A DNA stretch of 64,000 bases from Hyposmocoma kahamanoa (GCF_003589595.1 NW_020653726.1:16694214-16758213), one strand, 5' to 3'; positions 21,245 to 31,994 are shown, counted from the first letter of the stretch. The notes: a model not told the origin generated them from the sequence alone. Numbers and translations are program-made.

Positions 21245-22025
21245 GTATGTGTATAGTTAGATCACCATATATAAATAATGTATTCTATTATACGAACTTT
21301 TATGCAGCTGTTGTAACAGCATCTAATAAATTATACAATTGACACGCAATAGGCGGTCAAATTGCTAGAATTAGCAATAAGTATTAAAATAACAGAACAC
21401 CAAATTGAATTCGAGATAGCAATATCAAAATAAATAACACAGCACGATAGTTCCACCTGCTATCAATCACATCTAACAAAGTTGCCCCATAGTGACAAAC
21501 TCGTCCCTGTTCGCAGAGGGAACTCCCCTGTTGCCTCGAGCTCCGAGTAAATTTACTGCAAACGCCCGCGGTGTGTGTACTTTGCACTTGTTTAAACCTC
21601 ACTGGATAGACTGGAACACCCGGGACGAACTATAATACTCATTTAAGTTCATTGTTCACACTATATGAATATTTTTGGATGCTACGTAACAAACTGCCAA
21701 ACAGTGAATACAAGCTCTGAGGTTTTTTGATAATAACTGTTCTTCTTCTTCTTATTGTATCGATAGCGTACACTATAATACTTGCCACCGTGGCGAAAAG
21801 ATTTGCTAAGCAGTGTAAGGTACTTGCCGATTGTTGCCTAGGGCGCTCCAGACGTATAGGAAAGGAATGGTAGAGGTTCCTAGTGGGCGCTGAAGAGTCA
21901 TAGGGGAGCGGTAGAAACAATTGGGAGCGTTGATGCTGTCCACGGGGTGCTACCGCATTTGAAAAAAAAACTTGATTTATCGGTATAAACTACTCTACAT
22001 ATGTATATACATATGTAATTGTTTT
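21245..22025. other. Mostly unrecognised; short dispersed repeat at 21738-21800
   Basis: The (ttc)n-headed block at 21738-21800 is related to those at 6148 and 31015. GC-richer text at 21480-21640 and 21830-21960 has open frames without motifs. Confidence 0.4.
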
Positions 22026-22026
22026 T

Positions 22027-22215
22027 TAAAATTTTTATTGAATTGATATTCAATTATTTTTTGTGAAATTACTCCACTAGTTTGTTATAATTATTTATAC
22101 AAAGATCGAACGCTCAGAAAAAATTTCTTCGATCCGGCCGTATTTGAACCGACGTCTTCTAGCTTACCGTGGCAGACACTATACCAACTAAGCAACGGAA
22201 CGAACCAGTGTACCT
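22027..22215 (-). mobile_element. SINE-2 copy
   Basis: On the minus strand a tRNA-like head (gttgcttagttggtatagtg as A box, ggttcaaatacggccgg in the B-box position) runs into a body (gatcgaagaaattttttctg, tcgatctttgtataaataat) and an AT-rich 3' end near 22030. SINE-2 is distinct from SINE-1 in head and body. Confidence 0.82.
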
Positions 22216-22373
22216 CACGAATTTTTCTATGTGCTTGTGTCGTGTCTTTGTATTTGGTTTTTCAACTACTTTTTAGTCGTAGCGCCATCTATGACAAATC
22301 TACGAAAGATTTATCACCCAGTTAGTACCTTTACAGCTACCAGTCCTGGCGAGAGATGTCGCTATTCACAGTA

Positions 22374-22485
22374 TTTTAAATTTTTATTGAATTGATATTC
22401 AATTATTTTTTGTGAAATTTTTGTGAAATCCACTAGTTTGTTATAATTATTAATACAAAAATCGAACACTCAAAAAAATGATTAT
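22374..22485 (-). mobile_element. SINE-2 tail fragment
   Basis: Repeats the 3' half of the copy at 22027-22110 (tttttattgaattgatattc ... ctagtttgttataattatta) in the same orientation, with a small internal duplication (tttgtgaaat twice). The head is missing. Confidence 0.75.
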
Positions 22486-22528
22486 ATTTTCCTCGTGATT
22501 TTTTAAGTTAAAATAAAAAAAAAACACT

Positions 22529-22600
22529 GCCCTCGGAGCGAAAAAAGGCACAAGTGCTGTATAAAGTACGCATAGTTGTGCCTTATTTCGCTACGAGGGC
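22529..22600. repeat. 72-bp hairpin (foldback) element
   Basis: 25-bp arms gccctcggagcgaaaaaagg... (22529-22553) and ...ccttatttcgctacgagggc (22576-22600) are inverted repeats with about 3 mismatches around a 22-bp loop. Possibly a very small MITE; no clear target duplication. Confidence 0.7.
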
Positions 22601-22764
22601 ATAATACTTGTTTTTAATTATTTTTTGTGATGGTGAGCGTTGAAATTTTTTTATCTTGCCCAAGTGGGCGATGAACCAAACAGTTTGGGAACGTATTCAT
22701 TAGATGCTAAACTACTCGTACTTCTAATTATTTACTATCATGTCATTCATTTAGCAGGAGAGCT

Positions 22765-22975
22765 CCTTGTATAAAGGTCGTCCAGGGAAATACTACCTTA
22801 CCTATTTCTGCTGCCAAGCAGTAATGTGAGCATTACTGTATTACAGTTTTGAAGGGTAAAAATGCTGGTGAAATTACAGTTACATGAGACGTGTCAACTT
22901 ATTTATCAGTAAGATGCTCAGTTGCAGTACCCCTCAGATCTTTGTGACTTAAAGCACTAAGTAGCACATAGAAAA
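22765..22975 (+). repeat. Rep-A copy, 3' truncated
   Basis: Starts gagctccttgtataaaggtc and proceeds to tcagatctttgtgacttaaa and gcactaagtagcac, then loses similarity before the usual A-rich end. Confidence 0.8.
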
Positions 22976-22979
22976 AGCA

Positions 22980-23390
22980 TTGCTTATGTTACTGATTATA
23001 CGTTTTACTGTTAACCCTAAACAAATTTGTTTGAGCGTATTGCTTAAAATGATAGAACACAATTTACAATAATAATAAAAGTTACTCAAACCATCAGCTT
23101 ACATCACAGAAATAACCTAGTTGCATGCAAATATTACAGTGAATACTATATGGGTCAACAACATGGTATAATAACAAAAAAACTTTATCACTGTGACAAA
23201 CCATTTCCCGCCAATCTGATAATAACATTTGAATTGGTGATTCGTCTCTTGTAGCTCAAATGCTACGTCCATTTTCGACGTAAAAAAGTTGTTTACATGT
23301 AAATTCATAATTTCTTGTTCTAAGTTGTGATGTAAATAATTTTGTCAAAATTCTATGTTAGGTTCACTAGTCTTGTAAGGGATGAATTGT
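22980..23390. other. No recognised feature
   Basis: AT-rich unique sequence; the minus frame at 23117-23308 is short and motif-free. Confidence 0.45.
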
Positions 23391-23392
23391 AA

Positions 23393-23480
23393 TCATCATC
23401 ATCCGCCAATTTATAAGGCCCACAGCTGGGCAGGGGCCCTTTCAGGCGAGGGTTTTAGACTACGGACTATAGCATGCCAC
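23393..23480 (-). mobile_element. SINE-3/LINE 3' tail fragment
   Basis: Plus strand catcatcatccgccaattta, then cccacagctgggcaggggcc and ctttcaggcgagggttttag: the complement of the 3' end also seen at 9684 and 24791. Only the tail end is preserved. Confidence 0.7.
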
Positions 23481-23594
23481 CGGACTATACATAACAGTTG
23501 TACATGAACCAAAATATAAAAGCACACAAGGAAATATATTTACATTATGTTTGCAAGATTATCTAAACTCGGCTAAAGCTTGTAGTTTAGAGAA

Positions 23595-23780
23595 CCAGGT
23601 CTCTCGAGTTCTTAGGCTTTCGCGATTGTTACATTGGGAAAATGAAACTATTTTTCGGATTTAAAACGTGTGTATTTATCTGTTTTTTCAAACAAACCGT
23701 TTCGGGCCCTTTACACGTCTCACGGTCGTGGGCATGGTTACAGTCAACCGTGACCATGGGACCTATAAAGGGCCGGAGAA
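23595..23780 (+). mobile_element. FB-1 family, variant palindromic copy
   Basis: Starts with the diagnostic leader (ttaggctttcgcgattgtta), then one arm (aaatgaaactatttttcgga) and the central cgggccctttacacgtctca. The centre is followed by its own inverted copy (gtgaccatgggacctataaa), so here the palindrome folds at a different point from the 673 copy. Confidence 0.75.
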
Positions 23781-23789
23781 TTTTTATAT

Positions 23790-24785
23790 ATATATGTATA
23801 TAAAATTATTAATATAATTATTTACATTAATCAGAAAAGTTGACTGAAAAAAGATTTTTTGTAACTTAGATTTGGTACTTACCAATTTTAGGTTACATGA
23901 AAGTATTGCTAGAAGTACCTAGCTCCATAGCTGGTGACTGGCTCCTTACCGGAGCCAGCTAGACATGCGCAGAGTGTCGTTTCAACTTAGCACATTCTTC
24001 ACAACAGAAAAGCAGAAAGAAACCAGAGACGATTTTTGCGCACAATTCTTCGGCACTTGTAATCTGCGTAAACTAAACGTTTCACATCATACCATAAGAA
24101 CGTACTTGATGGTAATGCAGGGATGGTGAACCTGGTAGCGGATTTTTTTGCACCAACTCTTGTTTACATACCAAACCACATGGCATTTCGTAAGAAACTA
24201 GAACGTATGCGCAATGTCAGACGCAATACGCAAGGTCGACTGATGATCTACCAATCACGCGCTCGATACGATACTCCCCCCGTCCCGTACTAAAATAATC
24301 GCACATGTCGTAATTATACTGTAATATAACAAACAATGTACCAATCATTTTCTTTAATTATTTTTAGCGTTATTTCCGTTACTTCATAAGATTTCAACTG
24401 TATTTACTTAGTGAGTGTCATTTTTATTTCCATTACATATTTTAGAATAATCGTGCGTGCGGCTGTGTTTACAATTTCCAAAATCCAAAAAAGTATCTAA
24501 CACAAACGGACTTAACTATATCCTGTAACATAATCAACCACATAAACACCGTGCATGGAATAAATTTAACGCCAACATAGGCCGCCCGCGGCGAATGGAC
24601 AATACACTTATTTACCCCGTATTGGACAAAGGATCATCAGTTACTGACATAGGGTGGCATTTATGCACTGTTTTACGCATTGATTTATACTTAGTAATCG
24701 ATTTCGTTGTATAGAGAAGGGTATTAAATATACAGGTGAAGATAAATTATTCCTTTGTGGCGTGATTTATATGTATATATCTACA
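23790..24785. other. No recognised feature
   Basis: Long unique stretch. A tctccccccgtcccgtact-type GC patch lies near 24275-24290. No reading frame or repeat I can support. Confidence 0.45.
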
Positions 24786-24790
24786 CAATA

Positions 24791-24940
24791 CATCATCATC
24801 ATCATCCCATTTAAAGTCCCACTACAGGCCACGGGTCTCCCCCAGGCGAAGGTTTAGGGCAAAGTCCGCCACGTTGGCATAACGCGGGTTGGAGACTTCG
24901 CACATTTTCCGAAGGTTGCTAGCCTTCTTCGACATTTTTT
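24791..24940 (-). mobile_element. SINE-3 3' half
   Basis: Begins at the catcatcatcatc tail, with agtcccactacaggccacgg and aggtttagggcaaagtccgc. The head with the B box is missing, replaced by the adjoining Rep-A fragment. Confidence 0.75.
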
Positions 24941-24941
24941 T

Positions 24942-25055
24942 TTATATAACACCAAGCGGCGGGACGAACAAGTCGTGCACCTGCCCGTCACCCTGAGACA
25001 AGTTGACAAGTCTCATGTGCCTGTAATTTTACCAGCACCCTTACCCTTCACAATC
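24942..25055 (-). repeat. Rep-A copy with internal deletion
   Basis: Plus-strand gcgggacgaacaagtcgtgc runs straight into ctgcccgtcaccctgagaca. About 90 bp (the gtaagcgacac...cactgc portion) are absent. The end at acccttacccttcacaatc is truncated. Confidence 0.75.
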
Positions 25056-25059
25056 AGAC

Positions 25060-25625
25060 ATGCTGGTTTCATCATGTTTTCTTTCACCGAAAAGCTTATA
25101 GTAATTTTTTTTGGTGGTAAATTAAATCACGGTCTCGATTCCGAAAATTCATACTATAATGTCGTGTTGGTGCCATACACAGACCACATTATTTCTTTTT
25201 TCCGCGATGCCATATCTCGAAAACTGCTGAAATGTAAATGCAGTTATGACAAGGAAGGCAGTATAGCAGTCATTCACGAAGTGTTAGTGTCCAAATTAAA
25301 TAAATAAAAAGACTTTATTCTTCAACACTACAACGATACATAAAAAACTTAATTGAGTCCCTTAAATATAATGGCTGTGTTGAAGGAAAGGTAACAGCCT
25401 CAGAAATTTGCTGGTTTTCAGGCTTCAACTTGTATATAATGTCCTCATTCACCGCAATTGTACACTATTATTTATGAATATACTACAGAAATTCCAGTAA
25501 AAATTTTTTATGCCAAACTACAAATGATACACGCGCTGACCATGCAGCAAACTACATATATAGAATTGAACTTACATTTATTTTTATTAAATTACTTTGC
25601 ATGCCTGCAAAGATTTGTGTCTACT
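25060..25625. other. No recognised feature
   Basis: A 110-codon frame at 24975-25307 (plus) begins in Rep-A and reads on; I do not recognise the peptide. Otherwise AT-rich unique DNA. Confidence 0.45.
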
Positions 25626-25629
25626 AAAC

Positions 25630-25895
25630 ACTAATTAGGTCAATCTTAATGTATGGGTATGAAACGCGAACATTGACGCTGAAGAACATAAATTATTAGT
25701 AGCGGAACAAGTGAATATTTCGAAAGATTCTAGGACCGATCAAAGGAGAATTTTGGAACTGGAGAGCCAGATTCAGTAGAGAGACAGAAGCGCTGGTATC
25801 TAAACCGGAATTATGTTCGGCTTAGACACTAGCTCTTGTATTTGGGGAGATAAAATTCACTCGACTTCGCTGCCTAGGACATATGCTTGGTGTTT
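25630..25895 (+). pseudogene. RTE-like LINE fragment, upstream part
   Basis: Frameshifted pieces read LIRSILMYGYETRTLTLKN, then RKILGPIKGEFWNW and (R)LRCLGHML. These match the VLLYGCETWTL ... RKILRKILGP ... RRLRWLGHV order found after the reverse transcriptase in RTE-like LINEs. It is interrupted at 25896 by a MITE and resumes at 26095. Confidence 0.78.
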
Positions 25896-26085
25896 TGTAA
25901 AATGGGCGAAAGCGCCATTTCGAAAACTTTGTCAGGGGAGCATGTTTTAGGTTTTAATGACTGTTTACGTCCTGTTTTAAAATTCAATTTTGGTTTTAAT
26001 TAAGTTTAAGTTTCAAATCAGTCGTGAGAAATTAAAATATGCTTCCCTAGAAGATTTTACGAAATGCCGTTTTCGCTTTTTGTAC
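25896..26085. mobile_element. Long-TIR MITE inserted in a LINE remnant
   Basis: Arms of about 47 bp: gtaaaatgggcgaaagcgcc at the left, and the reverse complement of the right end gtacaaaaagcgaaaacggc. Both run on to a ggggagcat/gggaagcat block. The centre of about 95 bp is AT-rich. It splits the LINE remnant at 25630-26310. No target duplication could be defined by eye. Confidence 0.75.
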
Positions 26086-26094
26086 TAAACACTG

Positions 26095-26310
26095 GCGACA
26101 TAGACAGAATGGGAGAGGATCGAGATGGCAAAATAACATATTTGGGGTAACTTACGAGTCATTGTCCGGGCTGTCCGAGATATCGTTGGAAAGATGGAGT
26201 CCTCAAAGAACTGGTCGAAATTGGCACAAGACCGAAAGAAATGGCGTACTTTGGTGATGGGGGCGAAGATCCTCTTCGGATCGCTAGCCAGCAGTAATAG
26301 CCAGCGAAGT
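26095..26310 (+). pseudogene. RTE-like LINE fragment, C-terminal part
   Basis: One frame reads NWSKLAQDRKKWRTLVMGAK then ILFGS, the (W)xxLAQDRxxWRxLVxxAKxxFGS end of an RTE-like LINE protein. Upstream GENGRGSRW-like text fits the preceding basic region. It continues the 25630-25895 piece on the far side of the MITE. Confidence 0.78.
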
Positions 26311-26311
26311 A

Positions 26312-26585
26312 AGTAAGTAAATCGTAAATTGAGCGTAATCGAAAAAAAACACCAAACATCAGTAACCGTCGACGTAACCTTTTCAAACCGAATTCCCTCC
26401 ATGGCCGACGGCAGTAAGACGTCGACACATAATTTTTCAATTTGCCCAGTTAAAACGCGTTTAGGAGATTGATTAATAAATCTCCCTGTTAGGGGAGACT
26501 TATCGAGTTAACGTTCCTGCACTCCCCTTCGGTGTGGTTCTAGGAAGTATGATCTCAGACGTGTTGTTTTATATTTATGGCGATT
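26312..26585. other. No recognised feature
   Basis: Short unique stretch between the LINE remnant and Rep-A; nothing supportable. Confidence 0.4.
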
Positions 26586-26589
26586 TAGG

Positions 26590-26745
26590 CCATTTTTTGT
26601 AATGTTGAGAGACGGGACGAATAAATCGTGCGCCTGGCGGTAAGCGACACGCCTACCCACAACAGTTGCAGTGCGACTCAGAGATCGCAAAGATCTGAGG
26701 GTCATTGACACTGCGCCCGTTACCCTAAAACATGAAGTTATGATA
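26590..26745 (-). repeat. Rep-A copy, 5' truncated
   Basis: Plus strand gagacgggacgaataaatcg, then acgcctacccacaacagttg, gatctgagggtcattgacac and tgcgcccgttaccctaaaac, stopping before the cctgtaatttcacc block. Tandem in orientation with the next copy. Confidence 0.8.
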
Positions 26746-26824
26746 GCACTACTATCTTTCACAGCTCTATTGCTACTAAAACTTTCCTTGAGAGTGTTTT
26801 ATTCATTTTTAATTTATGTAATTT

Positions 26825-27150
26825 TTTTATGATACCAAATGACGGGATGAACAAGTCGTGGGCCTTTTGGTAAGCGACACGCCTGTCCATAACAGTTGCA
26901 GTGCCACTCAGAGCTTCAAATTGCAAAGATCTGAGAAACACTACCACTACGCGCGTCACCCTGAGACACAAGTTGATAAGTCCCAGGTGCCTGTAATTTC
27001 ATCAACAATTTCAATTTCACATTTTAACAACACCCATACCCTTCAAAACCGGAACCCAGTAATCAGAGCATTACTAATTGGCGACAGAAATAGTTAAGGT
27101 GTACTTCTCCGGACGAGCTCTTTCACAAGGAGCTCTTCTGCTTCTAAACT
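26825..27150 (-). repeat. Rep-A copy, full length with small insert
   Basis: Runs from atgataccaaatgacgggat (A-rich 3' end complement) to ttcacaaggagctcttctgc. About 25 extra bases (caatttcaatttcacatttt) interrupt the atcaaca/acaccca junction. Confidence 0.87.
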
Positions 27151-27154
27151 TTTA

Positions 27155-27685
27155 CCCTTCCCAGATCTATTAATGTTGAGAAACAAACGGTGTAGTTCAA
27201 TATTGTCTGTAAAACTACTGTTAATTAGTAAGTGAGTCTTAGTTTAATGGAGCCACGACACTTATTAATGTAAAATCGGCTTGAGTCAACTAGCAAAAGC
27301 TTCATGTCCACGCAATAGCTTCCGCTGGAACCGCCCACGCGAAACACCGTACGTCTTTTTCGCTCTTATTACATTAGGACGTAAAGCTCTTTCTCGCCGG
27401 CTTATGTGCTACTAAGAGTCGACAAGTGACTTTCTTATAAATATAAGTAATTTCGAATAGATGTCATGTATCGATAAATTATAAGATAAGATTTTGACAA
27501 CGACGGGTAAAAAATTATTTGTTGGTGTCAGAGACGAATATTATTTAAGTTTTTAAGAACCGTAAAATTAAAACATATTGCTAATCAATTAGCATTACTA
27601 ACCTTTTCACCTTGAGATATGTTAGGAGCGTATCATATAATACCAACTTACCTCTGTGGGAGATAAGCGTCATGATATTTGCGTG
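27155..27685. other. No recognised feature
   Basis: Unique sequence; nothing supportable. Confidence 0.45.
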
Positions 27686-27689
27686 TGCT

Positions 27690-27874
27690 AGTAAAGTCGG
27701 ATTTACATTTTGTCTTACTATTCGTGTCGTGACGCGTCAGAACGGTATCGGTTTCAAATTATGGTTAGATTTATATTAGTATCGCAAACTGACTTACCTA
27801 ACGGCTTTGTGTGAAGCCGATACTGTTCTACGCGTTCCGACACGATTCGTCAGACAAATGTAAGTCCGGCTTAA
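27690..27874. repeat. Long-arm fold-back element
   Basis: Arms of about 65 bp: aaagtcggatttacattttg at the left, and the reverse complement of the right arm gttaagccggacttacattt. Both continue through tcgtgtcg and gaac(g/a)gtatcgg(t/c)ttca blocks. The spacer is about 50 bp. Probably a MITE. Confidence 0.75.
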
Positions 27875-27879
27875 CTTTG

Positions 27880-28331
27880 CGTAAAATGTCAAGCCATCAA
27901 CACCGACTTATCGTAAGCGACAATTTTACCTAAACAGCTTTTTTTATTGCAAAAGATATTTTAAACTATAACGGACAAGGACGCGTCGCCATTTCCCGCG
28001 AAAATTTTATCAAATAGTAATTTTATTAAAAGCCATATATCTCGTTATCTCAACTGTTTATTATTTGATGCAACCGACAGAATCAATATTAAAAAATTAT
28101 AACTTACCGACACCGTACATCTCTATTTCGTTGTTTACTATAAACAAGGTGGCAAATAGTAATTAGTTAAGCACGGCTGCAAAGTTGTTGTTGAAACAAG
28201 AGAGCGAAGGATTGTAAGATTCGGAAACACGAGTGAACCGAGTGATTCAAAAATAGAATCCTGAGCGTAGTGAAGGTTTCAAGACACGAGACGCAAAACA
28301 ACTGTGCTGCCGAGCGAAACACACAACTTTT
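27880..28331. other. No recognised feature up to the assembly gap
   Basis: AT-rich, then a motif-rich block at 28200-28330 (cgagtgaaccgagtgattc, tgagcgtagtgaaggtttc, cacgagacgcaaaac). It looks like part of a repeat but is cut by the gap. Confidence 0.4.
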
Positions 28332-28431
28332 NNNNNNNNNNNNNNNNNNNNNNNNNNNNNNNNNNNNNNNNNNNNNNNNNNNNNNNNNNNNNNNNNNNNN
28401 NNNNNNNNNNNNNNNNNNNNNNNNNNNNNNN
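28332..28431. other. Assembly gap (100 N)
   Basis: Exactly 100 N, the conventional placeholder for a gap of unknown size. Reading frames spanning it are artefacts. Confidence 0.99.
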
Positions 28432-28564
28432 GAAACAAAAAGTTACGTGCACCGCAGTCCATCGTCAAGTTCGAATTTCAAAAACCTTTTGAGAAAGAAA
28501 GCCTTTCAGAACTAGTGAGGTAAAAAAGGGTTTTTTTTCTTTTTTTTTTTTGATGTAGATGAAG

Positions 28565-28776
28565 TCGATAATGGAGCATATACCTAAATATTGCCTATTG
28601 ACTCTCGCATTGAAAAGGCCCAAGTTATTCCACGTCATAGCCGTTCGCCATATTATAAATGTGGAGGTGAAGCGCTTCGGGCAAATTCTCGGAATATCCA
28701 CAACACATGGGTGGAACCGCAGCCTACGTCTGATCCCCCTATGATGAAAAGGGGAAGGTGGAATTAATTCGTGCAA
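28565..28776 (-). pseudogene. LINE C-terminal end, diverged
   Basis: Minus-strand frame reads GIRRRLRFHPCVVDIPRICP then KRFTSTFIIWRTAMTWNNLG and LFNARVNRQYLG. This is the same block as 17340-17480 (RTxxxWNxLxxxxFxxRVNRxYLG), decayed differently. Confidence 0.75.
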
Positions 28777-28779
28777 TTC

Positions 28780-29485
28780 TCCCGCACAGTCTCCGTGATA
28801 TATCCTATAGAATACCGATGAGCAGGCAACTCTACTTTACGGCGCTATTCGAGGCTTTGCAGCTTCACCTCTGCTAATTCCGAGTTACCTATAAGCCTCT
28901 TCGCACTTTTGTTGATTGAATCCAAAGTGACCATTTGGTACGTAGCAGAGCCATCCCAGAAGCAGGGTTGTATCTTGTTACATATTTTTTATCGCAAGTG
29001 TTACCTTAAACGCCTGAAAGCTTCAAAAATCTTTAAATAGAGATAGCTAAAATTTGTAAGCGCCAAAAAAGCTAATGTTGTAAAAAAATTGCGATTACAC
29101 CACCGGTTACGAAATTCGTTATTATATATTAAAATTCAATTTAGTATCACAGTTATATGTAGAAATATTTAAAAAACACCCTCCTGTAAAATTTGTTTTT
29201 TGGCGCTTACACTTAGTCGGAGGTAATGACCCGATATATGAATTGAAGTCATAATTCTCAAGCACAAACCTCCTGTTTCTCAATCTCCTTCAAGCAGCAC
29301 TAGTAATTCTGGTTAATTTTTTACTTCCCGTTTTGCTAAGAGCCATCTTTGATGGCTTGGTTAGACCTTTGGGTCTAATGCAAATGACGGCCGGAACAGT
29401 ATCGAAAACAGTAAAAGGTATAGATACATTTATTACATCACAACATACAGGATAGGAGGAACAATATTAGGTATAACTGGTTGAT
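28780..29485. other. No recognised feature
   Basis: Unique sequence. A sentence-like repetition gatggcttggttagacctttgggtcta near 29345-29380 has no match elsewhere. Confidence 0.4.
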
Positions 29486-29489
29486 GACT

Positions 29490-29592
29490 GTACCACCTCA
29501 ATCAACCGTGACCATGGGACCTGTAAACGGCCCTTTTGTTTGAAAAAACAAATATACGCGATATAAACCCGGATAAATAGTTTCATTTTTTT
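29490..29592 (-). mobile_element. FB-1 family, single-arm copy
   Basis: Minus orientation: tcaaccgtgaccatgggacc, then aacggcccttttgtttgaaa with the gaaacgtcgg segment deleted, then acaaatatacgcgatataaa and tagtttcatttt. Confidence 0.78.
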
Positions 29593-29599
29593 TTATTAA

Positions 29600-30080
29600 T
29601 TCCAGCATGTAGTAAATGCTTAGTGCATTCATTTTTAATTTCTTTATATTGGTATATTGGATGGATGGCTAGGTAAATGTTACGATTATCCGACCATCTG
29701 TTATATCTTTATTTGTAACGGTATTTGCCTATCGTCTGCTCCAGCCCTTAGGTTTAAGGCGTTAAACAAACTGAAGAATCCGGAGGGGTGTTAATCTCTC
29801 CGTCAATTCACAAATCAACGTCGCGAGCACATGGAACTTATAATTGTGAGGGCAATCATAGCTGATTAATTAAACGTCGCAAATGAGACTCAGAACTCAT
29901 TTGGGGCGAGTTTTGTGAGATAGGGGACGAGTTTGCGTCATCCGAGGATTCTTTACTATCTACGTATTTGTTAAACTTTGTGTAATTTTAATCATTTTGA
30001 AATAACAATGTTGAAGCTAAAGTCTGTTGAGTTTGTTGTACACTTGGAGTCTAAAGATTATTTAATACGGTAAATTTACA
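29600..30080. other. No recognised feature
   Basis: Nothing supportable. Confidence 0.45.
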
Positions 30081-30084
30081 GGGA

Positions 30085-30185
30085 CTCGTCAGCTTATGTG
30101 TTAAGGTGACGGGCGCAGTGGCAGTGCCCCTCGGATCTATGTGATTTAAAGCTCTGAGTAGCACTGTAACTGTTATGGACAGTTC
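30085..30185 (+). repeat. Rep-A fragment
   Basis: Only the middle-to-3' part: gtgttaaggtgacgggcgca, gtggcagtgcccctcggatc, agctctgagtagcactgtaa, ctgttatggaca. Confidence 0.8.
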
Positions 30186-30289
30186 AGTATGTTTGTATAT
30201 ATTTTTTTTTACAGTAACCCTCCCTATCAACCTCTTTGTTGTCTAACTAAGATGTTGATATTTGGTTTCCTTATATATGTTGTATTAGA

Positions 30290-30490
30290 GCTCCTTGTGA
30301 AAGAGTTCGTCCAGGGAAGTACTGCCATCTTACCTAATTCTGCCGTCATGCAGTAATGTGAGCATTACTGCATTCCAGTTCTGAAGGTGCTGGTCAAATT
30401 ACGGGCACATGGGATTTGTCAACTTACGTCTCATGGTGACGGGTGCAGTAGAAGTACCTCTCGGATCTCTGCGTTTTGAAGCTTTGAAAA
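30290..30490 (+). repeat. Rep-A copy, 3' truncated
   Basis: From agagctccttgtgaaagagt through cctaattctgccgtcatgca to gtagaagtacctctcggatc and gaagctttg. About 100 bp downstream of the previous fragment in the same orientation. Confidence 0.82.
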
Positions 30491-30494
30491 TAAC

Positions 30495-31525
30495 AAAGCT
30501 GTTTTCCGTGATCACAACATTGTTCCTACTGATCGGTTAAATCATCTCATAAAAATGTTACAGAGGTTTCATACATTGCCAAGCAATGATGTCATAGTTC
30601 TTTGTTGAAAATTAACCGTTTCGTTGTTAGTCTACTATTCAGCCTGTTACCGTGAATCGTTAGACGAACAAAGACTATCTTCTAACAATAATTCCCCATA
30701 CGTTCATATTTACTCTGCAAAAGAAATTACAGAGCAAAATAGGAAGGGTGGCAAAGTTGGCCAACTACCTAAGAATATGAAAACATAAATCAGATAGCTA
30801 GTGTTGTTTGATTTATTGTTACCTACATATATTTAACATTCTACCTATATTGTAAGTTCATCTACATTAAATGACCTGGCGGAAAATATTAGTTGGTTTT
30901 GCAGATGAAATCGTTTACCTGTCTCATAATATATACATAATAGCAACTTCTTAAAATCTTTACTAATATCAGGAGAAATCTGCCGTTCTCACTTGCACCG
31001 TAGACATTGCTACTCGTATTGTGTCGGCGGCATACATTATATTATTGCCATTAAGAATTTAGCCAGCCGACCACGCCACTAGTAGCCACCATGATGGCAA
31101 ATTGGCAAATTCTGTGGTACACGTTTGCTATTGTGGTGAAAGTATCAGGTTGTGACAGATGTACTGCGAACTACGATTTGTACGTCATTGCGGGGAGGCT
31201 TCTTTCGTGCACTCCACAATTTCTCTCAAAAAGCTATAATAGCCTAATTAGTAGAAAACTTGCCTCCTGTACAGGAACTTCTGGATTCGAGTCTGGTTCT
31301 AAGCCCTCTTCTCAGAAGAGACCCGTGCATGAGATTGTGCGCGAATGCTTGGAACAAAAAACAAATATTAATATTTAGATCTGTCTGTTAATATTAATCT
31401 TTGCAGTAAAACAAAAACTACGTGAGTAATTGATTGACGACCGCAAAATTACTTGGCAATAACGTAGTCGTGTATGTAGTAGTCGATATTTAGTTACATT
31501 TACACTATTTTACGCTACACCTCAC
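30495..31525. other. Mostly unrecognised; dispersed repeat block at 31015-31092
   Basis: The block gtgtcggcggcatacattat at 31015-31092 belongs to the small family seen at 6148 and 21738. A 95-codon frame at 31091-31378 starts ATGATGGC just after it; I do not recognise the peptide. Confidence 0.4.
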
Positions 31526-31529
31526 TGAG

Positions 31530-31990
31530 TACCTTCACTTCCGTCACACGAGCTACATTATGACATTGAACTGCATGTAATCTGTATTTATAGTCAGCAT
31601 TTCAACTGCATTTTCACTTAAAGGTACAACAGTACCTGTATATAAGAATTCCTGTAATCCTTAGTCGTACAAAATCAAGACTATAATGACCGGTTTTCAA
31701 GCTTATGTTACGACCTGAATTCTCACACTTAACTGCATGTCATCTATATTCGTAGTTACTGTATTTTAGTTTAGTGGTAATAGTTCTAAATCATAATTTT
31801 TATGACTGTAATCTTTTCCAAGCCTATATCATAATATAAGCTAGGAAAAGACTACAGTTCGTGATCACAGATCAAACAAATATTACAGATCGTGTAGTTC
31901 AGTGTCAGAGTTCAGTACTCACAGTCGGCATTTAAAATGCGTTTTGAATTAGAGGTGATAGTCGAAAAATCATAGCTAAAATTCCCCTTT
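31530..31990. repeat. Degenerate tandem repeats of about 160-180 bp with a hairpin
   Basis: aactgcatgt(a/c)atct(g/a)tatt recurs at about 31569 and 31731. A diverged third unit at about 31911 has a tcagcatt/tcggcattt-like block. The centre forms a hairpin: gactgtaatcttttcc (31804) against ggaaaagactacagttc (31845). Confidence 0.5.
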
Positions 31991-31994
31991 TTCT

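Noticed and set aside
21738..21800. Splice-site polypyrimidine tract
   Set aside because: The (ttc)n run is part of a small dispersed repeat also present at 6148, and no exon follows.
24975..25307. 110-codon frame starting in Rep-A
   Set aside because: The start lies in a repeat, and the remainder has no recognisable domain.
28247..28515. Open frames spanning the N run
   Set aside because: They exist only because N codons are not read as stops.
31091..31378. 95-codon frame with a good start context
   Set aside because: No family recognised, it begins at the end of a dispersed repeat, and no splice or promoter evidence could be read.
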